Shown here: positions 10,769 through 20,759 of the stretch, piece after piece
Layout of the letters: every line of letters starts with the position of its first letter
Position numbering within the stretch: the stretch's first letter is position 1
From: Rhipicephalus microplus
Taxonomy: Eukaryota; Arthropoda; Arachnida; Ixodida; Ixodidae
Reading direction: 5' to 3'
Length of the DNA stretch: 64,000 nucleotides
NCBI RefSeq assembly: GCF_043290135.1
Contig: NC_134710.1
Coordinates: forward strand, 457,684,376 to 457,748,375
Position numbers and translations under genes: made by a program
Notes under the pieces: model-generated
The model's input: the letters and a program-made list of their open reading frames with translations, nothing else
The model's database searches: none
Told to the model about the DNA's origin: nothing

Positions 10769-11716
10769 TTTTTAGCAATTAACAGGTTTTCTTTCTCAGG
10801 AATTCGTAGGAATTTTCTTGTGGCTGCGTGCTACAAATGCGTGGTTGCCTAGATTTCTCTTTCTCAACCATTCCGTCACCATGCGGAATTGAGCAGAGCA
10901 CCAGGCATAGCTTTATCAAGGAAGGTACTGCCCCTGGTTTTCGACCTGATTAGTACAGCAATGCAGAACCATTTAAGGCCTTACAGAGAAGCTGTATAAT
11001 GCTAAGGGAAAGAAAGAATAATCCATTCGATGCATTCGAAAGCTCCTAGTGCGTATGCACGACAGACACTGAGAAAATCTCTTTACTCACTACTAGTCGG
11101 CTAAAAATAACAAAGAGCATATGTAAATTCGAAACAAATGAAAAAATAATAGAGAAAGACGGGTGTGCCATTGGCGATGTGGTCAGGGATGTCAGTATCA
11201 CTGTCACAGTCCCGTGCATGTGCAGCATGGGATGGCTGTGCACCATACAAAAGTTCTTACAGCACAGCTTACAAAGAACAGCGCTGACAGCCGCTCCATG
11301 AGAGAACACAGGGAGGGGCTGCGCGTTTCAGCATTGCTATTTAATCTTTTGTACAGTGTGCTCTGGTGGTGCTTTCAATTTTGGTTTAAGCTGCAAGTTT
11401 CGTCAAATATTTGAAATGTTCTGAATTTGTGCATAGCTTGTGTTCTTTACTGCTTTTTGCTTCCTTGCCAAGGAGGGTAAATCTTTGTTTTGGGGGGTCA
11501 TGTATCCTAAAAACAGCGTACGTCCATCGGGTTTACCATTTAAGGTTCAAAACGGCTACAGATGTTGAGAAATACTGTGACAATTTAATTAGTGTGGCCT
11601 GTTTAAAATAGCTTAGAAGTTTATACGTACCTGTTTTCTTAATGTATAGGTTGATATTGGAGGCATTGTGCTCGTTGAAATGCAAGTAGTAGCTCAGCTC
11701 ACTATAGGCTGCAACT
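10769..11716. other. Unassigned sequence
   Basis: Short frames only; no motif or repeat recognised. Confidence 0.45.
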
Positions 11717-11858
11717 CGGGGACGAGAAGTTTGCAAGGGTGCTGCTGCGCAATGTGATCACTGAGGAGGAGCTCGCCGGCCACACCCTGTTTGTTGGCAA
11801 ACACGCCAATGATACAAAAAGGCTCTTGATCTCGCCAGGGTCAATACAGTGATAGATA
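11717..11858 (+). pseudogene. BEN-domain-like coding fragment
   Basis: After a possible acceptor (CACTATAG at about 11708-11715), a 47-codon open stretch reads LQLGDEKFARVLLRN followed by VITEEELAGHTLFVGK and ends at a stop at 11856-11858. The pattern [KR]FAR.LL...[FI]TEEEL.G.[ST]LFG resembles the middle of BEN domains (protein and DNA interaction modules), of which arthropods have many copies, some in mobile DNA. The segment is GC-richer than its surroundings, which supports a coding origin. It is too short to carry a full BEN domain and stops soon afterwards, so it is probably a broken exon. Family assignment is tentative. Confidence 0.35.
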
Positions 11859-13709
11859 AGTACCATGACTGCATTCATACTACATTCTTACAGAAGCAAC
11901 TTCAATTCCTAATAAGCAACTTCGAATCACCTAAACAAAGTATATTCAATTACCTTTTATATGTAACTGAAAAAAGGTGTCACACATAGAGTCAGTTTTT
12001 TTTTGTTTCGCAGAGCTGCTTCCCACTGACAGGTAATTACCTAAAGGAGGCATAAGTAGCATTGCTTGTAACTTTCTATTGAGATGCCTTCGTTGCAAGA
12101 TAAAGGAAGGGAAAAGTGACGAAAATACAAACAAACGTATCGCTTGTGCAATATGCTACCGAAATTTCCTCATTATGCATAGCGAAAAATACCGTTTTTG
12201 GTTGTAGCTATTCCCACAATCACTTCGAGGGGATTTTGCATACGAGTAATATTGAGAGTATCAGCAGTACTATTCTGCATAATGGCAGCAACTTTGGAAC
12301 ACTCTTTTCGCACGTTGTCATAGAGTACGTGAATTTAAAAAGCTTGCTGTTGACCTATAAAGCTAGCTATATCTGATTTTGAGTGCAGTTAAATGTCAGC
12401 AGCACTGGTGACTTTTTTTCGTACCAGACGGCTGGAGCGAATGTCCTGGTTGTGTAATATTGAGTAGTTTATAGGGGCGAAGTTTGTTATGTTGTAGGGA
12501 ATTCCCACGTCCGGCGTAGCCACATTTTCGAACAGCCCACTTCTTCGTCTTTGCAAACATTCCACTACGCCCATCACCAATCCATTATTTCACCAACCAC
12601 AAAGCCTCAACAACAGTATGTGGTATGTATCACCCTATCTTCTCCTACGCTTTCTCCTTTCTCGTCTCCTAAAGACTTCTCTCCCTTTCGCTTCGCGGCG
12701 CCGATGCCGTCAGCGTCTGCTAGCGAGTTTTTTTATTGAAAATACCGGCTGCTCACACTGCAGAACCGTTCACTGACCACCCCGTATGTAGAGACACTGA
12801 ATTCTGACCTGTTTGATGATGCACTGGGCAGAATTCATGGAAGATTTATGGTAGACCGATGAACCGCCGCAGCTTCACCGATTCATCATCATTCACTCTG
12901 TGGATATGCAGATTTTTTTTTCATTGCCAGATTAGACTTTTGAACTGCAGTCAGTGCCAGTGCTGGAGATGTGATTCTGTGCTGCTAGTGACACCCATGT
13001 GGCCTTATGAGGTCGTCTTTCCGTCCAGGCAAAGGCTCGACGCATTTTCTTGTATCTCCACCCACAGTTGACATACAAAAATGTTGGGTAAAATTTTTTT
13101 CTTTTAATGAATAATTTTTACTCGTATAAAGTGATGTTTGAGGTGTGTCATTTTTTCAAGATTGCACTTGTTTGCATATGAATACTGCGATCATGAGCCA
13201 TAAACCAAGACGATTTTTTTGGTAAACACTGAAACAGACCATTTTGGCTAAATAGCTCGTTTCCCTTCCATATAAACTCTACGCATCGGTGGTGTTGAAT
13301 TGATCAATTTATTATGTGAACTTGTGACATATATGTGAAAATATTGCTTATATTGAAAAGAGTCAGGGCTCTACGACGAGTCCTTAATTGCGATAGGTAT
13401 GGCCCATTGCAAATGGTGTCGATGACAGCAAATATCTTGCCAGACTAACTGCGCCGAGTCAGGAGTAATGGCAGGCTATTTCATATCTTGTTTTTATAAA
13501 ACAAAGCATGACTGTGCATTGTTACTCACTTTTGAAATTTTGAACCAAATGAAGAGAAGGTGAAGTTTTGTAAGCATGCATGTTGAGGTAGTAGATGTGA
13601 ATAAAGCTTGCGTGCTGATTTCCCCCAAAACTAGCGTGCACCATTGTTGTTAATGTGCAGTTCTAGAACTTTATACAGAGCGCTGATGGCACTTGCGGTT
13701 TGTAGTAAT
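11859..13709. other. Unassigned sequence
   Basis: No supported gene. Contains a pyrimidine-rich patch near 12630-12690 and AT-rich stretches. Confidence 0.45.
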
Positions 13710-14830
13710 TAAAGGGAGATGTTGATCGAAAAATGCGAGTTTTTTTTCAAAATTACCAATTTTTTATTTTTGCCTGTTTTGATAAGATTAGTACCTATAC
13801 TGCTATGAAAAAAATAATGCAGGTCGAGACTTAACTGGAAATGCTTTGAAATTGCATCTAAAGAGCACAACCTGCCTGTTAAAAGGTCGAAAGTGTGCAG
13901 TCTTCGAGCGCTTTGCCGCAGATACTGCGCCGCCGCTCGCCGCTGTTGATCACATGAGTCTGAGAGTCGAGCTTCACTCTTCAAATAAGAACAGTTTTTA
14001 TCGCTGATGCAGCGCAAGAACTAATAAGAAGCACTCTTCTGTGTGTTTTTCGAGCGCCGCGACTGGTTTATCACATGGTACGAATCGGGGACCGCCATTG
14101 GCTACGGCGCGCCTGTATGTGCTGTCAAACCTATTGGCGGGGACCATGTCTTGCCGAGCAGCGCAGCTGAACAATGCTTTTCTCGTGTAATTATCTCCGT
14201 TATGAATTAAAAAAGGCATTGCTCCCAAGTGAAAGACGTTGTGCGGTGCGCTCTGTAGGAATAGGCTACGTGCAGCTGGTCCGATTTGCGGCAGTTATTG
14301 GCTTGCAAAAGGCAATGCATCAAAAGTCGTTCACACCCGTAAGCCGGAAAGTACGTGATGCGGCAATGGATGACGTAAGCGCCAATCTTTAGAGGTCGAA
14401 AGCGCTCGCAGCGAGAGAACATAGCAGGGACGACATTGCTATTATGCACGACAGTATGTGGCACAAACATGGCTGCAAAATGGCGTGACCCTGGAATTAG
14501 TTTGAATTTCGCAGTCCTGTCGAACTTCATCCTAGCTTGCAGTTGGCACAAGGTTCTGCCAAATGGAGCGGAAGTTTCGCAAGCGTTTCTTGGCCCTGTC
14601 TGAGAGCAAAATGTCTGTGAGGAGTCGGCTCGAAAAAGCCAAGAGGGATAAACTCATGGTGCTGGCGTATTTTAGACGCAGTGGCCACTACAAGAATGAT
14701 CTTTTCGGTGTGCAAATTTAATCTGTTTTAATGATATCTTTCACAAATAAAAAAACTCAATTTTAACCTTAAAACGCGTTTTCCTCAAAACACAAATTTT
14801 GCCATTTTTTCCAATGCGCCCCTCCTTTTT
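13710..14830. mobile_element. Unclassified, probably DNA-type, repetitive element
   Basis: Starts right after a TTAA (13709-13712) with AGGGAGATGTTGATCGAAAA. It ends in a region with CCTTAAAACGCGTTTTCCTC and AAATTTTGCCATTTTTTCC. The AT-rich ends enclose a GC-richer core (about 13900-14700), unlike the flanks. I recall similarly organised repeats from tick genomes, but terminal inverted repeats are not clear here and the right boundary is uncertain. A 52-codon basic frame lies near its right end. Confidence 0.35.
14563..14721 (+). CDS. Small basic ORF near the end of the 13.7-14.8 kb element
   Basis: ATG at 14563 to TAA at 14719-14721 gives 52 residues: MERKFRKRFLALSESKMSVR at the start, then a Lys/Arg-rich helix-like stretch and the end HYKNDLFGVQI. 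A possible acceptor (CTAGCTTGCAG at about 14532-14542) would extend the frame upstream by several codons. The composition suits the C-terminal tail of a transposase or other nucleic-acid-binding protein, but no family is recognised. It is strongly basic and lies in the GC-richer core of the host element. Confidence 0.3.
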   Translation: MERKFRKRFLALSESKMSVRSRLEKAKRDKLMVLAYFRRSGHYKNDLFGVQI

Positions 14831-16149
14831 CGGGCAATTATAGTGCTCGGGTCTCCAGGAACTTTTGCCGCAAAATTTTCAAGTATGACAAACGCAGTTA
14901 TCTAGTTTAAATTTAAATATTTTATTGTATAATATATGTATGTATACCTTTATTAGGGTAGGTGAAATATGGACTTTTTACGTGTATTGTTTTTCACACG
15001 TATTACATATTTGGTATGTGATTGCTAATTAGTTATTTGCACTCTACACTATATTTGAAGCGTTATGAACTATGAATGGTAAAAATTTACAGAAGTTTAG
15101 AGATGAAAAGAGGGGGGGGAGCACTTTGTCATGTTGCAGAGCTAAAAGTGTGTAACTTGCAAGAAAACTGACTATATATATGAAATCACCAGAAAAAATT
15201 CCATAATTAGCTCAAGTTTCATTACTCTAGAGTGAATATTAAACAAAAAGTGTCTTCGAGTAGCATCTCTCCTTAAGAAGCTCAATAAAACCCAACTGTA
15301 CATTGTCCTTAATGAAAGAGAACACGCGAGCCCGTGGCCTGCGCTTTGCGGTATATCGCTATGTACTGTGGCATCAACCGACAACTGAAAATAACTTGTC
15401 TGCTTTTCGTGCGATATATTGGCAAACAAAATAAACAATCAGGGCTGTTGGAGAAGCACTGTTAGATCACTCTTCCGCTCTGTTATCACAAGTGGAAATG
15501 CTGCCAAAAGCAGGCGTGCTTTTGTTAGCTGTCACTGTTATAGTGCCGTAGGCAGCCGCCGCCACGCCCAGGTCTTGCGCTCGCGCCTTCCTTTTTATAA
15601 AGGACGTTGGTGCACATGTCACGCGAAACTATACAACTAGCTGGCGTACATCCTAAATTTCTTGCTTCAGTATGACAGAGGGATGGCATCCAATGCCAGA
15701 CAGCACATTGCCAAGTAATTAAATGGTGCTGAAACCAGGCGGTGCGTGTGTGTATGCACTTTGCTCGCGAAGTGCATGAGAGTGACAAAGTATGCCATAT
15801 CGAGGTATTCGTGGTTGGGCAAACGATCATATGCACTAGTGAGTACCGTCTTAGAAGGCTCAGTACAGGGTGTGAAAGACTGAAGCATGAAGTCTTTACA
15901 ACAAGATGGGCCGGTGTAGAACATCATATGCCTGACATGAATCTACGCTAAACGCATCAAACGTTCCAATTAAGGTAAAACATGACCTGGTTTTGTGGCT
16001 GGGGTTTTGCTGTTCGGCCGACCTGTTTATAGGACAGTGGTTTGTCCCGCTTTCAACCAAAAGTGTTTTTGCAGTTAGCCAGCCAGCCCCGCCACCACAC
16101 TTTTTTCCTATACTATACTTTGCATGGCTATATTCTCATTTCTTTGTTT
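14831..16149. other. Unassigned sequence
   Basis: No supported gene. A G-run at about 15112-15119 resembles G-runs at 2860, 3570 and 26487, but no common repeat could be traced around them. Confidence 0.4.
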
Positions 16150-16480
16150 TTTGTACCATATATTGTTTCTTTCTCTCTCTTTCTCTTTCTGTTTATTTTG
16201 GTGTTTTTTCGCCCATAACAGCCTTATCATAGAGTTCCCTAAATGTTCATTGAGCTACTGCGCCTGCATAGCAGAATGGTCACGACGCTTGCCTTTAGAC
16301 TGTGTGTTTTCGGGAACAAATCCTGCCTCCGCTTCCCTCTCTCCTGCTTCTTTTCTTCCTCCTCATTGCCTGAGGACTTCTTATTTTACTAGGCTTTACT
16401 CTCTGCCACCTGAGGCTTCAGCCTCCTCCTCCACAGCTCTTCATCTATTTTTCACGCCGCTCTTTCACTCCTCTTTTCTT
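16150..16480. repeat. Pyrimidine-rich low-complexity tract with a tRNA-like segment
   Basis: Runs of TTTCTCTC and CTCCTC dominate. Around 16262-16325 the sequence AGCAGAATGGTCACGACGC followed by GGGAACAAATCC weakly resembles tRNA A and B boxes, possibly a decayed SINE head. The long plus-strand frames here are products of base composition. Confidence 0.4.
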
Positions 16481-16560
16481 GGCGCATGCTGTACTTGGTA
16501 GCAGGGCTTGATCAATTCTTATTGCACATTGGCTTGCCTGTTCATGGGAGCCTCAACCAT

Positions 16561-16898
16561 CTATCGGTTACATTTTCTGACAATAATCAGAACGTGGCAC
16601 AGGGTTCCTGCAGGTTTACAGATGCGACCGCATAGTTCAACTCGGTGGCCACCGCAAAAAAGACCGAATGATCCAGAGTCCGAAAAACCAGAATAAAGAG
16701 AAAAATGCACCCTTGTTGTTCCAATGACCGAGAAAACTTGTTCCATGCATGACTTGACCAAAACATGCATTTCAGTGACTAATTGGCCATTATTTGAAAA
16801 CTGTAGTGCAGGCGGCATGTCGTCGTAGTCACCGTCTAACTGTGCCAATTCAAGTACTTGAAATACAATCCCTTCACCACACAACTCTGCGAAAACCT
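16561..16898 (-). CDS. Hypothetical exon-like reading frame
   Basis: A 107-codon minus-strand frame contains EGIVFQVLELAQLDGDYDDM and VTEMHVLVKSCMEQVFSVIG. It extends upstream of its first ATG to a weak possible acceptor (GTTTGTAG at about 16899-16906). The amino-acid composition is plausible for a globular protein, but no family is recognised. It could be a host exon, a transposon fragment or chance; no paired donor stands out. Confidence 0.2.
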
Positions 16899-17127
16899 CC
16901 TACAAACACCGTTTTGAAGTAAGATGCTTTCCACGCGGTGAATAATCCCTGCTGTTTTCGCGACTGTCAGTTCTTGTAGTTGCAGTGTTTCTTCAATAGT
17001 ACTGACTGCTCAGATGAACAGGCGGTGTCTTAGCCAGTTCAAAAGATAATGCGTAGCCACAGAAGCAACTGATAATAAAAACTCTCAATTCCAAAAGGAA
17101 ATAAATTCTGTTTAGTTCGTCCTGAAG

Positions 17128-17364
17128 GCCCCGCCACGGTGGTATAGTGGCTAAGGTACTCGGCTGCTGACCCGCAGGTCGCGGAATCAAATCCCGGCTG
17201 TGGCGGCTGCATTTCCGATGGAGGCGGAAATGTTGTAGGCCCGTGTACTCAGATTTGGGTGCACGTTAAAGAACCCCAGGTAGTCAAAATTTCCGGAGCC
17301 CTCCACTACAGCGTCTCTCATAATCAAGTAGTGGTTTTGGGACGTTAAACCCCACAAATCAATC
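17128..17364 (+). mobile_element. tRNA-derived SINE (Ruka-like)
   Basis: A well-preserved copy. The head has GGTATAGTGGCTAAGG and GGAATCAAATCCCGG boxes, and the body ends GGGACGTTAAACCCCAC. Imperfect 14-bp target duplication: AGTTCGTCCTGAAG (17114-17127) and AGTTAGTCCTGAGG (17365-17378). Confidence 0.92.
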
Positions 17365-17770
17365 AGTTAGTCCTGAGGTGGTTGTGGTGTAGTTACCTTC
17401 TGGATACATTAGTGAAGGGTGGTACTCCACTGAAGCCGAAAGGCAGCCATTACGCTTGGTGAACGAACATAACTTTCAAGATCGACAAGCGCCGGCAGCG
17501 CGCCATGGCCAGTCGGTGTCTGAAAAATCAGAGCTGTGCGCTGTGGGGCATCCGAATTGGCGGTCGCGAGTTTACATGGGAATAAATGGCGCGAGTGGCG
17601 GTGCCACTACGGGGTTTCAATAAACGAGCAAGTACAAATTTTTTGTGTGCAGATAAACGGTCGCCGACTGTAAATTTTGCAAATAATATTAACTAAAGTG
17701 TTAATATCTTTGACATTAACGTTACTCCTGAAGTTCTACCAAAACATTCTTCTTGTTCACCATTTTAGCA

Positions 17771-18160
17771 AGCAGCGTTACGGCTAATCGACCTGGACCA
17801 AAACGGTACGCATTCTTTGTGCAGATTTTCTGCAAGCTTCCGTTCGCAGCCTGTTCCCGTCGAAGCTGTCGCGGCCTGCTTCTTCTGGGTCAGCGTGGTC
17901 TTGAACAAGATTTAGTGCTCGGGCGCAGTCAGCTCTTCGAATATTCGTTTAACTCATTAATCGTTGGATTCAATGACGAGATCCGACGCCGATGTTCATT
18001 GTGCCGCTACGGAATCAACTGTTATCAGGCAGTGCTTGGTGCCGCCCCTTTAGGCATACATAGGGACGTCGCAAGTGCCTCGTCTTCATTTGGCAAGTAG
18101 GGTTACGGCTAATCGACCTGGACCTAAACACTACGCATTTTTTGTGCAGGTTTGAATATT
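17771..18160 (+). promoter_or_regulatory. CR1 5' untranslated region with repeated monomer
   Basis: The block GTTACGGCTAATCGACCTGG followed by a CGCATT.TTTGTGCAG stretch occurs at 17777 and again at 18102, a 325-bp spacing. This looks like a two-monomer 5' region. Some LINEs carry tandem promoter monomers; that role here is inferred. Confidence 0.5.
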
Positions 18161-18495
18161 CAATTTGACTTTTTTTATTCATTTTTCTCAGCTGTGACTG
18201 CTACTTTTGTCAAGTTCTTGCATTTTGTACTGCAGCTATGCCTACATATACTGAGCTTGCTAAGTGAATGACGCGCTCGAAAGTCTGTTCAATGGTAGGT
18301 TTAAATGTAATCCATCTTGCTAAGAAGCGCAGCCACTATAACAAAGAACACACAACACAAGCGCTTAACTTCAACTAAACGTTTATTTCAAACGTCAGAG
18401 TATATAAAGGGGAAGAAAAAAGAAAAAGAGCAAAGTGAATAAAAAAGATAAAAATGGTAGACAACAAAAAACACACGTGCCAGTCCCGTACATCG

Positions 18496-18984
18496 CTATC
18501 CGTTATTGTCTATCACCCCATCCAAAAAACACAGTTCTTTCCGCGTGAGCGAGATAGAGGGTGCACTAACACAATCAAAATCATCGCGTGTCATTTCAGC
18601 CGCTTCTACTATCAAACGGGTTAACAAATCTCTGTCTCGATACAGCACGCACGTGTTATCAAAATAAGGCACACAACCGCACTCCTTACAGTGGATCGCC
18701 AAGTGACCATCAGTACCCTTCTGCACTTTATTGTGGTGCTCCTTTAGCCTTTCATTGATGCATCTTTCGGTTGTTCCCACATAAACAAGACCACATGACA
18801 AGGGAACTCTGTAAACAACAGACTGTGCACACTCAACAAATTTATTGCGATGCTTAATTTGGCAACCTTTCTTTTCTTTTAAAACAGGGCAAGTTTGGCG
18901 ACATATTCTGGACAGTTTTTCAGGAGCAGACATAACCACTCGGACGCCCACCTTATTACCAATCTTTTTAAGATTGTGCGCCAC
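18496..18984 (-). CDS. PLE GIY-YIG endonuclease fragment, left arm
   Basis: 162 residues from the first ATG, but homology continues upstream to the palindrome centre (AVVPYIHSVAHNLKKIG), so the copy is 5'-truncated, not initiated here. The region before the nuclease shows SAPEKLSRICRQTCP. The GIY-YIG core reads VVYRVPLSCGLVYVGTTERC then INERLKEHH, with the Arg of ERC and the NERLKEH helix in place. A Cys/His-rich stretch (HLAIHCKECGC) and the family tail KELCFLDGVIDNNG follow. In PLEs this domain nicks the target for reverse transcription. The reverse transcriptase is absent. Confidence 0.9.
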   Translation of the reverse strand: MAHNLKKIGNKVGVRVVMSAPEKLSRICRQTCPVLKEKKGCQIKHRNKFVECAQSVVYRVPLSCGLVYVGTTERCINERLKEHHNKVQKGTDGHLAIHCKECGCVPYFDNTCVLYRDRDLLTRLIVEAAEMTRDDFDCVSAPSISLTRKELCFLDGVIDNNG

Positions 18985-19109
18985 ACTATGGATATAGGGG
19001 ACAACAGCCGTTTTTCGCTGCTGCAGGGAAGTGGTAATAAGCTGCCTACTTTGTTATTACCACTTCCCTGCAGCAGCGAAAAACGGCTGTTGTCCCCTAT
19101 ATCCATAGT

Positions 19110-19598
19110 GTGGCGCACAATCTTAAAAAGATTGGTAATAAGGTGGGCGTCCGAGTGGTTATGTCTGCTCCTGAAAAACTGTCCAGAATATGTCGCCAAA
19201 CTTGCCCTGTTTTAAAAGAAAAGAAAGGTTGCCAAATTAAGCATCGCAATAAATTTGTTGAGTGTGCACAGTCTGTTGTTTACAGAGTTTCCTTGTCATG
19301 TGGTCTTGTTTATGTGGGAACAACCGAAAGATGCATCAATGAAAGGCTAAAGGAGCACCACAATAAAGTGCAGAAGGGTACTGATGGTCACTTGGCGATC
19401 CACTGTAAGGAGTGCGGTTGTGTGCCTTATTTTGATAACACGTGCGTGCTGTATCGAGACAGAGATTTGTTAACCCGTTTGATAGTAGAAGCGGCTGAAA
19501 TGACACGCGATGATTTTGATTGTGTTAGTGCACCCTCTATCTCGCTCACGTGGAAAGAACTGTGTTTTTTGGATGGGGTGATAGACAATAACGGATAG
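19110..19598 (+). CDS. PLE GIY-YIG endonuclease fragment, right arm
   Basis: The mirror copy of the left-arm frame, also 162 residues from its first ATG. It differs at only two residues: Pro to Ser in VVYRV(P/S)LSCG and Arg to Trp in SLT(R/W)KEL. The GIY-YIG motif (VYRVSLSCGLVYVGTT), ERC, NERLKEHH and the Cys/His stretch are all present. Downstream it shares the PLE 3' untranslated region ending CGCTTCTTAGCAAGATGG. Confidence 0.9.
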   Translation: MAHNLKKIGNKVGVRVVMSAPEKLSRICRQTCPVLKEKKGCQIKHRNKFVECAQSVVYRVSLSCGLVYVGTTERCINERLKEHHNKVQKGTDGHLAIHCKECGCVPYFDNTCVLYRDRDLLTRLIVEAAEMTRDDFDCVSAPSISLTWKELCFLDGVIDNNG

Positions 19599-20244
19599 CG
19601 ATGTACGGGACTGGCACGTGTGTTTTTTGTTGTCTACCATTTTTATCTTTTTTATTCACTTTGCTCTTTTTCTCTTTTCTTCCCCTTTATATACTCTGAC
19701 GTTTGAAATAAACGTTTAGTTGAAGTTAAGCGCTTGTGTTGTGTGTTCTTTGTTATAGTGGCTGCGCTTCTTAGCAAGATGGATCCTTACCAACTGGCCC
19801 GATACAATTGTTTATTGAGGTAAATGTAATGTCACGCACCTTGCTTCCAAGTGCCTAACAAGCTCAATAAACTCAGATTTGATCAAGGCACGGCCCTAAC
19901 GGAAAGTGTTCAGCACCTAAGGGATGTTTTTGATGACACAAAGGCTAAACAGGACGAGCTGGTGACTTCGAACCGCGCACAATATGCAAAAAATGAGGCG
20001 TTGGACAAAAACGTTGCTGAAAGGGAACTATATTCTCGACGAAATAAAGTCGAGATCAAGGGTGTTCCAGTCACGCAAAATAAAAAATGCCTTGCAAATG
20101 TGAAAACCATTGGGAATGTCATCGGCTGCCTTGTTTTCCCCTCTGGCTTGGACGTTGTCCCACGTGTTGTCACAAAGTCGAAAGAAAAGAACACTGTCGT
20201 TCGCTTTAGTTCCCACGACAAACAGGAGGAATTTGTGCGTAATG

Positions 20245-20479
20245 TCCCGCCGCGGTGGTCTAGTGGCTAAAGTATTCGGCTGCTGACCCGCAGGTCACGG
20301 GATTGAATCCCGGCTGCGGCGACTGCATTTCCGATGGAGGCGAAAATGTTGTAGGCCTGTGTGCTCAGGGTTGTGTGCACGTTAAAAACCCCAGGTGGTC
20401 GAAATTTCTGGAGCTCTCTATTACGGCGTCTCTCTTATTCATATGGTGGTTTTGGTACGTTAAACCCCACATATCAATC
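20245..20479 (+). mobile_element. tRNA-derived SINE (Ruka-like) inside CR1 ORF1
   Basis: Complete copy with GGTCTAGTGGCTAAAG and GGGATTGAATCCCGG boxes and the tail TGGTTTTGGTACG. Target duplication: GAATTTGTGCGTAATG (20229-20244) and GAGTTTGTTTATAATG (20480-20495). It lies within the CR1 ORF1 frame. Confidence 0.92.
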
Positions 20480-20759
20480 GAGTTTGTTTATAATGCTCGC
20501 AAAGCTCGTCTGCGTGCTCACCAAATTGGCTTTCCTGGTTCCACTGATGCTGCAGTGTTTGTAAATGACCACCTCAATTTCGATAACAAACGCTTGTTTT
20601 TATAGGCACTAGCTCTGAAGAAGGAACGAAGCTGGCAGTTCTTATTGACGGACAACTTGCAGATCAAGACTGGGGAGACTAGTAGAAGCTTGGAAACGAC
20701 CTTCGGACTTTCGACTAAGTTGTGTGTCATTATTTCTAAGACCTTTTTTTTCATTTTTT

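Larger units (their letters stand above)
18312..19817. mobile_element. Penelope-like element insertion forming a 729-bp-arm palindrome
   Basis: Arms 18312-19040 and 19054-19782 are reverse complements without a net indel, with a 13-nt spacer (GCTGCCTACTTTG) at 19041-19053. Each arm holds the 3' part of a PLE with its GIY-YIG endonuclease. A 35-bp unpaired tail (19783-19817, containing CCAACTGGCCC) follows the right arm. Flanks AGGTTTAAATGTAAT (18297-18311) and AGGTAAATGTAAT (19818-19830) are the target duplication. Head-to-head copies are a known outcome of PLE insertion. Only a handful of differences separate the arms, so the insertion is young. Confidence 0.9.
18238..20720 (+). pseudogene. 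CR1 ORF1 (interrupted)
   Basis: The start MPTYTELAK then a stop is at 18238. After the PLE insertion the frame resumes near 19840 with NKLNKLRFDQGTALTESVQH, a coiled-coil-like stretch (DTKAKQDELVTSNRA), and the RRM-like core ERELYSRRNKVEIKGVPV...NTVVRFSSHDKQEEFV. A SINE then splits the frame, and the C-terminal domain continues at 20481 with ARKARLRAHQIGF, VFVNDHLNFDNKRLF and KKERSWQFLL. This is the usual CR1/L2 ORF1 RNA-binding protein plan. The SINE target duplication is visible in the protein, as EEFVRN is followed after the insert by EFVYN. Confidence 0.75.

Noticed and set aside
15525..15836. 103-codon minus-strand frame with several Cys and His
   Set aside because: Cys and His are not spaced as any zinc motif I know; likely chance.
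15993..16501. 79- and 125-codon plus-strand frames rich in Phe, Ser and Leu
   Set aside because: Caused by pyrimidine-rich low-complexity DNA; no motif, and no signal peptide consistent with a host gene.
18879..19215. Two 106-codon frames crossing the palindrome centre
   Set aside because: They are the antisense and sense shadow of the GIY-YIG arms and fold over the spacer.
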